Part shown: positions 7,433 through 14,191 of the stretch, in pieces
Layout: every line of letters begins with the position of its first letter
Position numbering within the stretch: the stretch's first letter is position 1
Assembly (NCBI GenBank): GCA_002501085.1
Contig: DLRL01000111.1
Coordinates: forward strand, 31,243-45,433
Origin: Gemmatimonadales bacterium UBA7889
GTDB lineage: Bacteria > Gemmatimonadota > Gemmatimonadetes > Longimicrobiales > Gaopeijiaceae
Reading direction: 5' to 3'
Length of the DNA: 14,191 nt
Translations under genes and position numbers: made by a program
Notes under the pieces: model-generated
What the model saw: only the letters and a program-made list of their open reading frames with translations
Databases searched by the model: none
Told to the model about the DNA's origin: nothing

Positions 7433-9121
7433 TTGTCTTACCATGCTTTAGCCAGAAAATATCGTCCGAAGTCATTTGCGGACGTGACCACCCAGGAACA
7501 TGTGTCGGAAACACTCCGGCGGGCTGTATCTGGTGGCCGGGTGGGGCATGCATATTTGTTCTGTGGACCTCGAGGGGTTGGCAAGACCACACTGGCGCGG
7601 GTCCTAGCTATGGCTTTGAATTGTGCGAAGCGGAGCGAGGAGGGTGAGCCTTGTGGCATCTGTGATAACTGTACACGGATTTGGGGTGGCCAGACTGCTC
7701 TCGATGTCGTTGAGATCGATGCGGCATCAAACCGCGGTGTAGATGACGCACGCGATCTCCGAGAACGAGCGATGTACGCTCCTTCTGAGGAAGGACGCTT
7801 CAAGGTATACATCGTGGATGAGGCGCACATGCTCACTCGGGAAGCATGGAATGCCTTGCTCAAGATACTTGAGGAACCTCCAGCGAGTGTGGTTTTCATT
7901 TTTGCGACGACAGAACCTCAAAAGATAGAACAGTCAGCCGCGCCCATTCTCTCACGTTGCCAGCGCTTCGACTTCAGACGTATAGGAGTTGATCATATTC
8001 TGTCGCGATTAGTTGCCATTGTGGAGCAAGAGGATTCTGAGGCCACGGACGAGGCACTCCGACTAATAGCACGGAAGGCTGATGGTGGGATGCGCGATGC
8101 TCTGTCGTTGTTAGATCAGGTCATTTCACTCACCGGGGGTAAAGTCGAAACTGAATCGGTGAGAAAGGTGATGGGTCTTGTCGAGGAGGAGCGATACCTC
8201 GAACTCCTTGACATCTTTTCAGGGAGTAAGCACTCGGAAGTATTTCTCTTAATCGAAAAATTAGCCAATGAGGGGTATGACCTAGTCGAATTCTATCACG
8301 GTCTTCTCGACATTTTACGTACTCTGCTTCGGCTGCGTTTAGCGCCTGACACAGAGGTTCACCTCCCAAGCAATCTCAGGGATCAACTTTTAGAGCACTC
8401 CATTCGTTTTGAGCCGGAAGATATCGTTCGAATGCTTAGTGCTGTAGCTGAGCTTGAGGGTCAAGGTAGTCTTAGACGTAGTTCGAATCCTCGAGTATTG
8501 ATTGAAATGCTCTTGCTGCGCTTGAGCTACATGGACAGAACTGTTGCTCTAGAGGAGTTGATTAAGGCTCTCGGAGGAGTTCCTCCCTCGGTAGGTGGTG
8601 TAGGAAAAACTGGAGAAGGCGGCGGGGATTCAGGAAAGTCAGAGCAGATTGATAAAGGAACAGCAAGTGATGTTCCTGAGCCGAATGTAGAATTAGAGGA
8701 ACAGAGTCAACGTGGATCAACGGAGAATGTCTCGAATGGGATTATCCCATCAGATGATCTTGAGGAAGCTTGGAGCAGGTGGCTGGAATCAGGAAATAAT
8801 ATTCCTCTTGGGTTGAGTGGGTTTTTGAGATCAGCAGAAGTAAGAGAATTGTCAGATGGTAGACTTGAGGTCACGACCTTACCGGGCCCAGGGGCTAGGA
8901 AGCTCAAAGAACCCGGGGTCATGTTAGAGATCTGCAAGGGGGTTTCGGCCTACTTTAAAAGAGCTCCAGATATAGTGATCGCCGATATCAAGACGGAATC
9001 TTTGAATACTGAGCGTATTACCGAAAAATCAGTGCGTGAGGATACCTTGAGAGAGTTATTGCAACAGGAACCCCGCCTTGGGAGAGCTGTAGAAGAGCTT
9101 GATCTTGAGTTGATGGACTAA
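7433..9121 (+). CDS. dnaX: DNA polymerase III subunit tau (DnaX)
   Basis: Clamp-loader ATPase subunit of the replicative polymerase; it loads the sliding clamp and links polymerase cores. It begins SYHALARKYRP, the near-invariant DnaX start. The AAA+ part shows Walker A GPRGVGKT at 45-52, a zinc module with Cys 64, 74, 77 and 80, the EIDAASNRGVDD segment at 94-105, Walker B ending DEAH at 129-132, sensor-like FATTEPQKI and the SRC arginine-finger motif at 174-176. The lid and collar domains run to about residue 370. A low-complexity Gly/Ser/Glu linker covers about 385-440, then a C-terminal domain to 562. The start is TTG at 7433: the frame has an upstream stop at 7400-7402 and no ATG or GTG between, and the protein N-terminus fits exactly. 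No strong ribosome binding site is seen. I found no convincing A-run slippery site that would yield a shorter gamma form. ybaB follows 28 nt later. Confidence 0.97.
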   Translation: MSYHALARKYRPKSFADVTTQEHVSETLRRAVSGGRVGHAYLFCGPRGVGKTTLARVLAMALNCAKRSEEGEPCGICDNCTRIWGGQTALDVVEIDAASNRGVDDARDLRERAMYAPSEEGRFKVYIVDEAHMLTREAWNALLKILEEPPASVVFIFATTEPQKIEQSAAPILSRCQRFDFRRIGVDHILSRLVAIVEQEDSEATDEALRLIARKADGGMRDALSLLDQVISLTGGKVETESVRKVMGLVEEERYLELLDIFSGSKHSEVFLLIEKLANEGYDLVEFYHGLLDILRTLLRLRLAPDTEVHLPSNLRDQLLEHSIRFEPEDIVRMLSAVAELEGQGSLRRSSNPRVLIEMLLLRLSYMDRTVALEELIKALGGVPPSVGGVGKTGEGGGDSGKSEQIDKGTASDVPEPNVELEEQSQRGSTENVSNGIIPSDDLEEAWSRWLESGNNIPLGLSGFLRSAEVRELSDGRLEVTTLPGPGARKLKEPGVMLEICKGVSAYFKRAPDIVIADIKTESLNTERITEKSVREDTLRELLQQEPRLGRAVEELDLELMD

Positions 9122-9149
9122 ATTAGCCGCCCCATCCTATCTAGGACAC

Positions 9150-9476
9150 ATGGATAATCTTAAGCAGCTGATGAAACTAGGTCAGCAAATGCAGGAAAAA
9201 ATGAAAGGTCTCCAGGACTCTCTTGACCAAGAAAGAATAACCTCTTCTTCGGGTGGAGGGATGGTAAAGGTGACAGTAGACGGTAAGGGCTCGGTGAAAC
9301 TGGTGAAAATTGACCCTACTTGCGTGGACCCAAGTGACGTGGAGATGCTAGAGGATCTTGTCTTGGGAGCATTGAGTGATGCGCAGGACAAAGCTCAATC
9401 TGTCTACCAGCGCAAGATGAGGAAGGCCACTGGAGGCTTCCCAATGAATATTCCAGGTCTACCAAAACTCTTCTGA
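9150..9476 (+). CDS. ybaB: YbaB/EbfC family nucleoid-associated protein
   Basis: Small dimeric DNA-binding protein of the YbaB/EbfC family, which coats the nucleoid and is usually encoded between dnaX and recR, exactly as here. The 108 residues show the family order: an N-terminal amphipathic helix (LKQLMKLGQQMQEKMKGLQDSL), a strand region with SSGGGMVKVTVDGKGSVKLVKIDP at about 33-56, a central helix (MLEDLVLGALSDAQDKAQSVYQRKM) and a Gly/Pro-rich tail (GGFPMNIPGLPKLF). The length is typical. AGGA at 9143-9146 lies only 3 nt before the ATG, so the ribosome binding site is weak. It is probably co-transcribed with dnaX and recR. Confidence 0.95.
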   Translation: MDNLKQLMKLGQQMQEKMKGLQDSLDQERITSSSGGGMVKVTVDGKGSVKLVKIDPTCVDPSDVEMLEDLVLGALSDAQDKAQSVYQRKMRKATGGFPMNIPGLPKLF

Positions 9477-9501
9477 CCTGGTCTCGAAAGGGCACTGAGC
9501 T

Positions 9502-10101
9502 ATGTCGGTTATCGATCAACTCAGCAGCGAATTAGCCCGACTTCCAGGTATTGGACCGAAAACGGCATTACGCCTTGTTCACTACCTTATGAAGGGGTCT
9601 AAACATGATATTCATAGGCTCTCTAAGCTGGTTGTTGAACTAGCTGAAAAGATTCATCCTTGTGGTGTTTGCGGTAATTTTTCGGAGGAGGAGCGTTGCC
9701 AAGTATGTTCAGATCCAGGAAGAGATCATTCCATAATCTGTGTGGTGGAAGAAGCATATGAAGTTGGTTCGATTGAGCGGACCGGCCAATACAGGGGTCT
9801 TTTCCATGTTCTGGGTGGCAAACTCTCACCGCTAGATGGTGTGGGGCCAGACGAGTTGAATATCAATAGTTTGTTAGAACGCATTCAGTGTTCCAACGGT
9901 GAAATCGGGGAAGTTATATTAGCTACAAATGCAAGTGTTGAAGGTGAGGCTACTGCTGTGTATTTAGAGCATGAGATTCGGGCTCTGGGCCCTAGTGTGA
10001 CCCGTTTGGCTCGAGGTATCCCGGTGGGTGGTGATTTGGAGTATATAGATGGAAATACCATCGCCCAGGCACTGGCAGGGCGAAGAGAGATGGGGTCGTG
10101 A
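9502..10101 (+). CDS. recR: Recombination mediator protein RecR
   Basis: RecR works with RecO (and RecF) to load RecA on single-stranded gaps covered by SSB. The 199-residue protein has every expected module. A helix-hairpin-helix lies near the N-terminus (LARLPGIGPKTALRLVHYL at 11-29). A C4 zinc finger follows with Cys 54, 57, 66 and 69. A Toprim domain starts at about residue 80 (CVVEEAYEVGSIERTGQYRG, then LHG-like FHVLGGKLSPLDGVGP, then ATNASVEGEATA at 141-152). The closing motif is TRLARGIPVGGDLEYID at 167-183. AAAGGG at 9487-9492, 9 nt before the ATG, is a plausible ribosome binding site. The stop overlaps the next start (GTGA), indicating translational coupling with the small membrane protein downstream. 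Confidence 0.97.
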   Translation: MSVIDQLSSELARLPGIGPKTALRLVHYLMKGSKHDIHRLSKLVVELAEKIHPCGVCGNFSEEERCQVCSDPGRDHSIICVVEEAYEVGSIERTGQYRGLFHVLGGKLSPLDGVGPDELNINSLLERIQCSNGEIGEVILATNASVEGEATAVYLEHEIRALGPSVTRLARGIPVGGDLEYIDGNTIAQALAGRREMGS

Positions 10102-10412
10102 ACAAAAAGATTCGAAGAGCAGGTATTACCGTGCTTGTTGCGGCGGGTGTCGGTGCAGTAACAGCATTAATTATCCGTGATCAAATTACCCGTCGGCAGA
10201 GAGATCTATTCAGTGGAAATGGACTTCGTCGCCTAGCTGCTCTAGGTCATATATCAAGGGCACCAGCATCGGTGGATGTGGTCAACTTACTTAGGGACTT
10301 CATTGCTTGGGAGCCTCACAGTCTCCTCCGCGAACGGGCAGTCTCAATCGTGGCACGTATGGAAGAAGAGGTGGCGGAATTGATTTTGGAGCCGAAGCTG
10401 GAAACAGTATGA
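10098..10412 (+). CDS. Small single-span membrane protein, function unknown
   Basis: I do not recognise this 104-residue protein. It starts with a positively charged MNKKIRR, then one hydrophobic segment at about 8-26 (AGITVLVAAGVGAVTALII), then a very basic stretch (RDQITRRQR). This fits a membrane anchor with the remaining 75 residues in the cytoplasm by the positive-inside rule. The soluble part (residues 43-95) reads as paired amphipathic helices, with LRRLAALGHI and LLRERAVSIVARMEEEV, loosely like a HEAT-type repeat. There is no cysteine and no catalytic motif. It is real because the GTG start overlaps the recR stop by 4 bp, the frame is open throughout, and pgsA follows 18 nt later. Function could relate to either neighbour; nothing in the sequence decides this. 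Confidence 0.8.
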   Translation: MNKKIRRAGITVLVAAGVGAVTALIIRDQITRRQRDLFSGNGLRRLAALGHISRAPASVDVVNLLRDFIAWEPHSLLRERAVSIVARMEEEVAELILEPKLETV

Positions 10413-10430
10413 GGAAGGTGATCTTGCCTC

Positions 10431-11135
10431 ATGCCGCAGTGGAGCCGAGTTTCCGGCCGCTCTAGTTATTCACTGCGCGGGGAAGGCCCCTTGCCCAAAA
10501 ACCGCCTCACCCTACCCGTGGTTATTACACTCTCACGGATAGTAGCCTGCCCAGTCATTTTCTTTGCCATACAGGCAGAGGACGTGGGTATGAGATTTGT
10601 AGCTTTTGCGATTTTTGTATTAGCAGCCCTGTCTGATGCTTTGGATGGCTATATCGCTCGACGCTATGATCTCGTTACAGACCTAGGCAAGTTACTTGAC
10701 CCTATTGCTGACAAACTTCTGCTTGTATCGACATTCGTTCCCATTTTCATCATCTCTAATAGGGGTTTTGAATCTGAATACATACCTATTTGGGGGACAC
10801 TGCCAGCTTGGGTGCTGATTGTGATTTTTGGTCGAGAAGCCTTGATCACCCTTTTTCGGAGCTACGGGGCTAGACGAGGAATCATCATAGCAGCAGGAAA
10901 GTCGGGGAAACGCAAGACACTTCTGCAGTTTCTATTTGCAGGTGGGCTACTTTTGTGGTATCCGATAAACATGCTTGCGACAGCTCAAGCGTGGGATGGA
11001 GCTGGTCGGTTTTTGTCTGAAGGCTTTTTTCTAGTGTGGAGTGGCATCACACTTCCTCTAGCTATTCTAATGACCATCTACTCTATGCTGGACTACCTGT
11101 GGTCTTATCGAGCTTTGCTGAATTTCAAGAGCTAG
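10431..11135 (+). CDS. pgsA: CDP-diacylglycerol-glycerol-3-phosphate phosphatidyltransferase
   Basis: Membrane enzyme that joins CDP-diacylglycerol and glycerol 3-phosphate to form phosphatidylglycerol phosphate, the precursor of phosphatidylglycerol and cardiolipin. The CDP-alcohol phosphatidyltransferase signature is complete: D69-x2-D72-G73-x2-A76-R77-x8-G86-x3-D90-x3-D94. LPKNRLTLPVVITLSRI ahead of it matches the usual PgsA beginning. Five or six membrane segments are visible, at about 27-48, 54-70, 94-108, 122-140, 160-180 and 195-222. From ATG 10431 the protein is 234 residues and carries about 20 extra polar N-terminal residues. A TTG at 10491, preceded by GGGGAAGG, would give a more standard 214-residue protein. 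ATG 10431 has GAGGAAGG at 10411-10418, 12 nt away, so both starts are defensible. Other CDP-alcohol transferases (phosphatidylserine or cardiolipin synthase) share the motif, but the N-terminus favours PgsA. Confidence 0.88.
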   Translation: MPQWSRVSGRSSYSLRGEGPLPKNRLTLPVVITLSRIVACPVIFFAIQAEDVGMRFVAFAIFVLAALSDALDGYIARRYDLVTDLGKLLDPIADKLLLVSTFVPIFIISNRGFESEYIPIWGTLPAWVLIVIFGREALITLFRSYGARRGIIIAAGKSGKRKTLLQFLFAGGLLLWYPINMLATAQAWDGAGRFLSEGFFLVWSGITLPLAILMTIYSMLDYLWSYRALLNFKS

Positions 11136-11163
11136 GATTCACCTAGATTTGTTCCGTTCTGGT

Positions 11164-11168
11164 GAGGG
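11164..11168 (+). promoter_or_regulatory. Shine-Dalgarno site that decides the cinA start
   Basis: GAGGG lies 8 nt before ATG 11177, ideal spacing. A GTG at 11162 in the same frame would begin upstream of this site and has no ribosome binding sequence of its own, so the ATG is preferred. Confidence 0.7.
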
Positions 11169-11176
11169 CGTGTAGC

Positions 11177-12451
11177 ATGGCCGGTGAATTTGCACATGCT
11201 GCAATCGTTAGCGTTGGGAATGAACTCTTATTTGGTGAGACCATCAATACCAATGCAGCTTGGTTGGGCCGTGCACTAGCGGGAAAGGGCATCGTAGTTT
11301 CTCGTGGATACACCGTTGGGGATACCCGAACCAGTATCCAGGACGCTGTGCGGATGGCAACCCAATCTGCTGATCTTGTGCTCATCTCTGGCGGACTAGG
11401 TCCGACCGAGGATGATATCACAAGAAATGCCGTTGCGGACTTGTTTGAGCGCCCGCTCCGGCCTAATGAAAGGCTTCTCGCTAAGCTCAGAGGCCGGTTC
11501 CATGAAGCCGGTTACCAGGAATTTCCTGAGACTAATCTTTCTCAAGTTGAGGTGCCTGAAGGAGCAATAGTGCTTGATAACCCAAACGGGACTGCACCGG
11601 GGCTCGCTTTTGAAGAAGACTCAACACTTGTGGTGATGTTACCGGGTGTCCCGCGGGAGTTACATGGAATCTTTCTCGGGGATTTAAGTACGCTTCTGGA
11701 AAAATGGCTTGGGGATAGAATGGCCCCAGTTCACCATAGGATGCTTCATACGACTGGAGTTCCGGAGTCACGCCTAGCAGAATTAATTGAAGAGGCGATC
11801 AGCTCAGACTCTGCATTTGCGAGTGTATTGAGGGAAATCTCACTCGCGTATCTACCGGATCTGAGGGGTGTGGATCTTAGGATAACGGCTCGTTCGGTCT
11901 CGCCGGAGGAAGCGAAGGCTTCACTTGATAGGGCTGAGCAAAAATTGGACACTCAGATTGCACGTTGGCGTTACCATGCGATAAGTGGTGACATCGTTGA
12001 ATCAGTATCAGATGCTCTTAAAGAGCTAGGTTTGATGCTAGCGGTGGCAGAGAGTTGTACTGGTGGTCTCGTCACTAAGCGCTTAACCGACCATCCGGGT
12101 GCATCTACTTCCTTCGTTGGTGGAGTGATCGCGTATGATGACTCAGTTAAGATTTCTGCTCTTGGTGTGAGTCAACAGGACTTATGCCGATTTGGTGCAG
12201 TCTCAGAAGTTGTTGCTATTCAGATGGCTGTGGGAGTTTCTGAACGCTTGGGTTCTGATGTGGGATTGGCCGTGACAGGGGTTGCAGGCCCAGGTGGGGG
12301 AACTAAGGAGAAGCCAGTAGGCAGAGTGTGGTTTGCTGTTGTACTCGACGGTGAAGAGAGGGCATATTCCGTTGATTTCTTGGGAAATCGTGATGCTGTA
12401 AGGGAAAGGGCAGCTCAGGCGGCACTCGCGATGCTGTTACGAACTCTCTAA
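11177..12451 (+). CDS. cinA: CinA family protein (nicotinamide-nucleotide amidase type)
   Basis: Two-domain cytoplasmic enzyme of pyridine-nucleotide repair. In characterised members the N-terminal COG1058/MoCF-like domain hydrolyses ADP-ribose and the C-terminal PncC domain deamidates nicotinamide mononucleotide. The N-terminal domain (about 6-175) shows IVSVGNELLFGETINTNAAWL, the GGLGPTEDD motif at 72-80, then NPNGTAPG and MLPGVPREL at 154-162. A linking region spans 180-270. The C-terminal domain (about 275-424) shows AVAESCTGGL from 289, GGVIAYDDSVK from 315, GAVSE at 340-344 and AVTGVAGPGGG at 365-375. From ATG 11177 it is 424 residues, the normal full length. The gene lies 41 nt after pgsA. 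The older name, competence/damage-inducible protein, reflects co-expression with recA in Gram-positives; recA is not in this window. Confidence 0.95.
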   Translation: MAGEFAHAAIVSVGNELLFGETINTNAAWLGRALAGKGIVVSRGYTVGDTRTSIQDAVRMATQSADLVLISGGLGPTEDDITRNAVADLFERPLRPNERLLAKLRGRFHEAGYQEFPETNLSQVEVPEGAIVLDNPNGTAPGLAFEEDSTLVVMLPGVPRELHGIFLGDLSTLLEKWLGDRMAPVHHRMLHTTGVPESRLAELIEEAISSDSAFASVLREISLAYLPDLRGVDLRITARSVSPEEAKASLDRAEQKLDTQIARWRYHAISGDIVESVSDALKELGLMLAVAESCTGGLVTKRLTDHPGASTSFVGGVIAYDDSVKISALGVSQQDLCRFGAVSEVVAIQMAVGVSERLGSDVGLAVTGVAGPGGGTKEKPVGRVWFAVVLDGEERAYSVDFLGNRDAVRERAAQAALAMLLRTL

Positions 12452-12528
12452 GAATTTGGGGCCAGGCCCTGAACGTACAGCAGTCTCCGTTGTAAATTAT
12501 AAATCGTTCCGTTCTAACCCCAATCCAG

Positions 12529-12532
12529 AAGG
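12529..12532 (+). promoter_or_regulatory. Shine-Dalgarno site that decides the grpE start
   Basis: AAGG (within AGAAGGTAGG) lies 7 nt before ATG 12540. The frame is open further upstream to a TTG at 12456, but that adds 28 residues without GrpE character. Confidence 0.6.
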
Positions 12533-12539
12533 TAGGCTG

Positions 12540-13079
12540 ATGACGGAAGGAATATCACAGGAAGAGGATCTTGAACCGGCCGAAGGAATTTCGGACGCAG
12601 ATGAGACTGTAGAAACAGAGGCGCAGCAACTCACTCAAGCTCTTGAAGACTTCGAGGATCTAAAGGATCGCCATCTAAGGCTTGCTGCTGAGTTTAATAA
12701 CTTCAAACGGCGCAACGAGCAGGATCGATTGGAGTCCTGGTCTAGAGCGCAGGCCGACATCCTTTGTTCATTCCTAGATATTCTTGATGATCTAAATCGA
12801 GTTGCTGATCTGGAAGCGGATACCGTGACTGTCGAAGGGGTGATGGAGGGGGTCAACCTTGTTGAGAAGAAATTTATTAGTGTCCTCCAGGACTCAGGAG
12901 CTGAGGTCATTGATCCGCTTGGTGATTTGTTTGACCCGGAGCGAATGGAAGCGATCATGCGCGTTCCAGTTGAGAGGGCAGAGGAAGATGACACAGTGGC
13001 TCAAGTATTTCAGAAGGGTTGCTTGCTAAAGGGGATCCTCGTCCGACCAGCTCGGGTGAGTGTCCACAAGCACGACTAG
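12540..13079 (+). CDS. grpE: Nucleotide exchange factor GrpE
   Basis: GrpE is the dimeric exchange factor that releases ADP from DnaK. From ATG 12540 it has 179 residues, typical of the family. Residues 1-35 are an acidic disordered tail. Residues 36-90 form the long dimerising helix with LKDRHLRLAAEFNNFKRRNEQD at its centre, the core GrpE signature. The C-terminal beta domain contains FDPERMEAIMRVPV at 131-144 and then VAQVFQKGCLLKGILVRPARVSV at 153-175, with its G-x-L-x4-LVRPARV pattern. An earlier in-frame TTG at 12456 would lengthen the protein to 207 residues but lacks a good ribosome binding site. dnaJ follows 15 nt later, so the two co-chaperones are co-expressed. hrcA and dnaK, which often flank grpE, are not within this window on the visible side. 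Confidence 0.95.
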   Translation: MTEGISQEEDLEPAEGISDADETVETEAQQLTQALEDFEDLKDRHLRLAAEFNNFKRRNEQDRLESWSRAQADILCSFLDILDDLNRVADLEADTVTVEGVMEGVNLVEKKFISVLQDSGAEVIDPLGDLFDPERMEAIMRVPVERAEEDDTVAQVFQKGCLLKGILVRPARVSVHKHD

Positions 13080-13083
13080 GAGG
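13078..13083 (+). promoter_or_regulatory. Strong Shine-Dalgarno site for dnaJ overlapping the grpE stop
   Basis: AGGAGG overlaps the grpE stop codon and ends 11 nt before ATG 13095, slightly long spacing. It fits translation of dnaJ following on from grpE. Confidence 0.55.
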
Positions 13084-13094
13084 ATCTGGGGTAC

Positions 13095-14191
13095 ATGGCA
13101 CCTGCCAGGAAAGATTTCTACCAGACACTCGGAGTCAACGAGAAAGCAGGTGCTGAACAGATCAAGAAGGGTTTCCGTAAACTTGCCAAGCAGTATCATC
13201 CCGATGCAAACCGGGGTGATAAGACGGCTGCTGAACGGTTCAAAGAGGTGGGCGAAGCCTATTCTGTTCTGAGAGACCCTGCCAAGCGCAGCCAGTATGA
13301 CCAGATGCGCTCCGCAGGTGCTTTTGGGATAGGAGATGAGCGGTATTCCACTCGTACACCTCAGGGGGGTCATCCGGTTTTTTCTTTCGATGATCTAGAG
13401 GGCGGATTCGGGAACTTTTCCGACTTGTTTAGTTCACTTTTCGATCTTGGGAATAGAGGTTCCTCGGGTACTCAGAAGAGACGAAGAGAGAATGGGCGAA
13501 ACCTAGAATATGTGCTTGAAATCCCATTTCTTACGGCTGTGCGCGGAGGAAAGATCTCAATTGATGTTTCTTTCACCGAGGACTGTGCAACATGTGGTGG
13601 AGGGGGTGCAAAACCCGGAACAGAGAGTCAGAGATGTCCGGAGTGCAGTGGAACCGGGGATATTTCATTTGGTCAAGGTGGGTTTGCCGTAAAACGTCCT
13701 TGTCCAAGGTGCTTTAGTCGAGGGAAAATTCCAGGGGTGCCTTGTGGTTCCTGCGCTGGTCAGGGATCTCTCCCACAGCAACGTAAGCTCCAGGTAAGTG
13801 TTCCTGCCGGGGTGGATACAGGCGCTAAAGTCCAGCTTTCTGGCCAAGGAGAGAAGGGTCACGGGGGAGGAAGACGTGGAAACTTGATTATAACCTTCAA
13901 GGTAGAGCCACATCGTTTCTTCAAGAGGAAAGGCCTTGATGTTCACGTAGCAGTACCGATCAATATTGTGCAGGCAACACTAGGGTCAAAGATCAAAGTC
14001 CAAACGGTATCTGGACAAAAGGTGATCCTTAGAATCCCAGAGGGTACCCAGTCGGGTACTAAGTTTAGGATCAAGAATCACGGGATTGAAAAAGATGATC
14101 ACATAGGTGACCAGTACGTGGAAGTGCTAGTTGAGGTTCCTGAAGAACTTACAGAGGAAGAGCACCAGGCAATGCAAGGGTTCGCCACTGC
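13095..14191 (+). CDS. dnaJ: Chaperone protein DnaJ, 3' end cut by the window
   Basis: DnaJ is the Hsp40 partner that delivers clients to DnaK and stimulates its ATPase. The reading frame is open for 365 codons from ATG 13095 to the window end with no stop, so about 10-25 residues are probably missing. The J domain covers residues 6-70, starting KDFYQTLGV, with the essential HPD at 35-37 and a closing DPAKRSQYDQ. A linker rich in Gly and Phe follows (94-125), including DLFSSLFD, similar to the DIF-type motif. The zinc domain (164-224) has eight cysteines at 164, 167, 181, 184, 203, 206, 217 and 220. Repeats one, two and four keep C-x2-C-x-G-x-G; the third is CPRCFSRG and lacks the first glycine. 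The C-terminal substrate-binding domains follow, with LQVSVPAGVDTG from 232, GRRGNLIITFKVEPH from 259 and ILRIPEGTQSGTKFRIK from 311. The canonical DnaJ (type A Hsp40) assignment is secure. Confidence 0.96.
   Translation, partial: MAPARKDFYQTLGVNEKAGAEQIKKGFRKLAKQYHPDANRGDKTAAERFKEVGEAYSVLRDPAKRSQYDQMRSAGAFGIGDERYSTRTPQGGHPVFSFDDLEGGFGNFSDLFSSLFDLGNRGSSGTQKRRRENGRNLEYVLEIPFLTAVRGGKISIDVSFTEDCATCGGGGAKPGTESQRCPECSGTGDISFGQGGFAVKRPCPRCFSRGKIPGVPCGSCAGQGSLPQQRKLQVSVPAGVDTGAKVQLSGQGEKGHGGGRRGNLIITFKVEPHRFFKRKGLDVHVAVPINIVQATLGSKIKVQTVSGQKVILRIPEGTQSGTKFRIKNHGIEKDDHIGDQYVEVLVEVPEELTEEEHQAMQGFAT

Noticed and set aside
7438..7899. Long minus-strand open frame opposite dnaX (153 codons)
   Set aside because: It lies wholly against the conserved AAA+ region of dnaX; its Ser/Arg-rich product is a typical antisense shadow.
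11132..11146. CTAGG-attca-CCTAG hairpin at the pgsA stop
   Set aside because: The stem is only 5 bp and is followed by a mixed T-rich stretch; it is too weak to call a terminator, and cinA appears to continue the same run of genes.
13665..13946. Minus-strand and other alternative frames across the right end of the window
   Set aside because: The + strand frame from 13095 is continuous DnaJ with J domain, zinc repeats and C-terminal domains, so the others are shadows.
1..14191. Mobile element, CRISPR array, phage genes or tRNA/rRNA genes
   Set aside because: No transposase, integrase, regularly spaced repeats, cloverleaf elements or rRNA sequence were recognised on either strand.

Overview
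This window is a bacterial housekeeping segment. All 13 supported genes lie on the + strand, packed into short-spaced runs. Most products belong to universal bacterial families: S18, L9, RsfS, SMC, DAHP synthase, DnaX, YbaB/EbfC, RecR, PgsA, CinA, GrpE and DnaJ. There are also two membrane proteins with no assigned biochemical function: a DUF2232/YybS-like polytopic protein and a small single-span protein. I see no insertion sequence, phage gene, CRISPR array, tRNA or rRNA. Base composition looks roughly balanced by eye. GTG and TTG starts occur, and some starts have clear Shine-Dalgarno sequences (rplI, cinA, dnaJ) while others have none (rsfS, smc, dnaX). The organism cannot be fixed from the sequence. 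The gene order and the two-domain (ferredoxin-like plus barrel) DAHP synthase would fit an environmental lineage such as Gemmatimonadota or a neighbouring phylum, but that is a guess.

Layout. Bases 1-2141 form a ribosome block: rpsR (5' end possibly outside the window), the DUF2232 membrane protein, rplI and rsfS. Bases 2142-2458 are a non-coding leader with several dyads and a consensus -10 box in front of smc (2459-5953). A 217-bp spacer with two palindromic elements precedes the DAHP synthase gene (6171-7202), and a 230-bp spacer then leads to the replication/repair cluster dnaX-ybaB-recR (7433-10101). The small membrane protein gene overlaps recR by 4 bp and is followed by pgsA and cinA (to 12451). 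The window ends in a chaperone pair, grpE and dnaJ; dnaJ runs off the right edge about 365 codons in, close to its expected C-terminus.

How the genes fit together. The first block supplies two ribosomal proteins and the factor that silences free 50S subunits. smc acts in chromosome organisation and aroF starts aromatic amino-acid synthesis. dnaX, ybaB and recR form a widely conserved cluster for clamp loading, nucleoid binding and recombinational repair. pgsA makes the phosphatidylglycerol precursor, cinA handles damaged pyridine nucleotides, and grpE/dnaJ are DnaK co-chaperones. I found no convincing new multi-gene system. The items most worth a second look are the mutually exclusive dyads ahead of smc, the unexplained N-terminal extension of S18 at the window edge, the small membrane protein coupled to recR, the 16-bp palindrome ahead of the DAHP synthase, and a degenerate third zinc motif in DnaJ.
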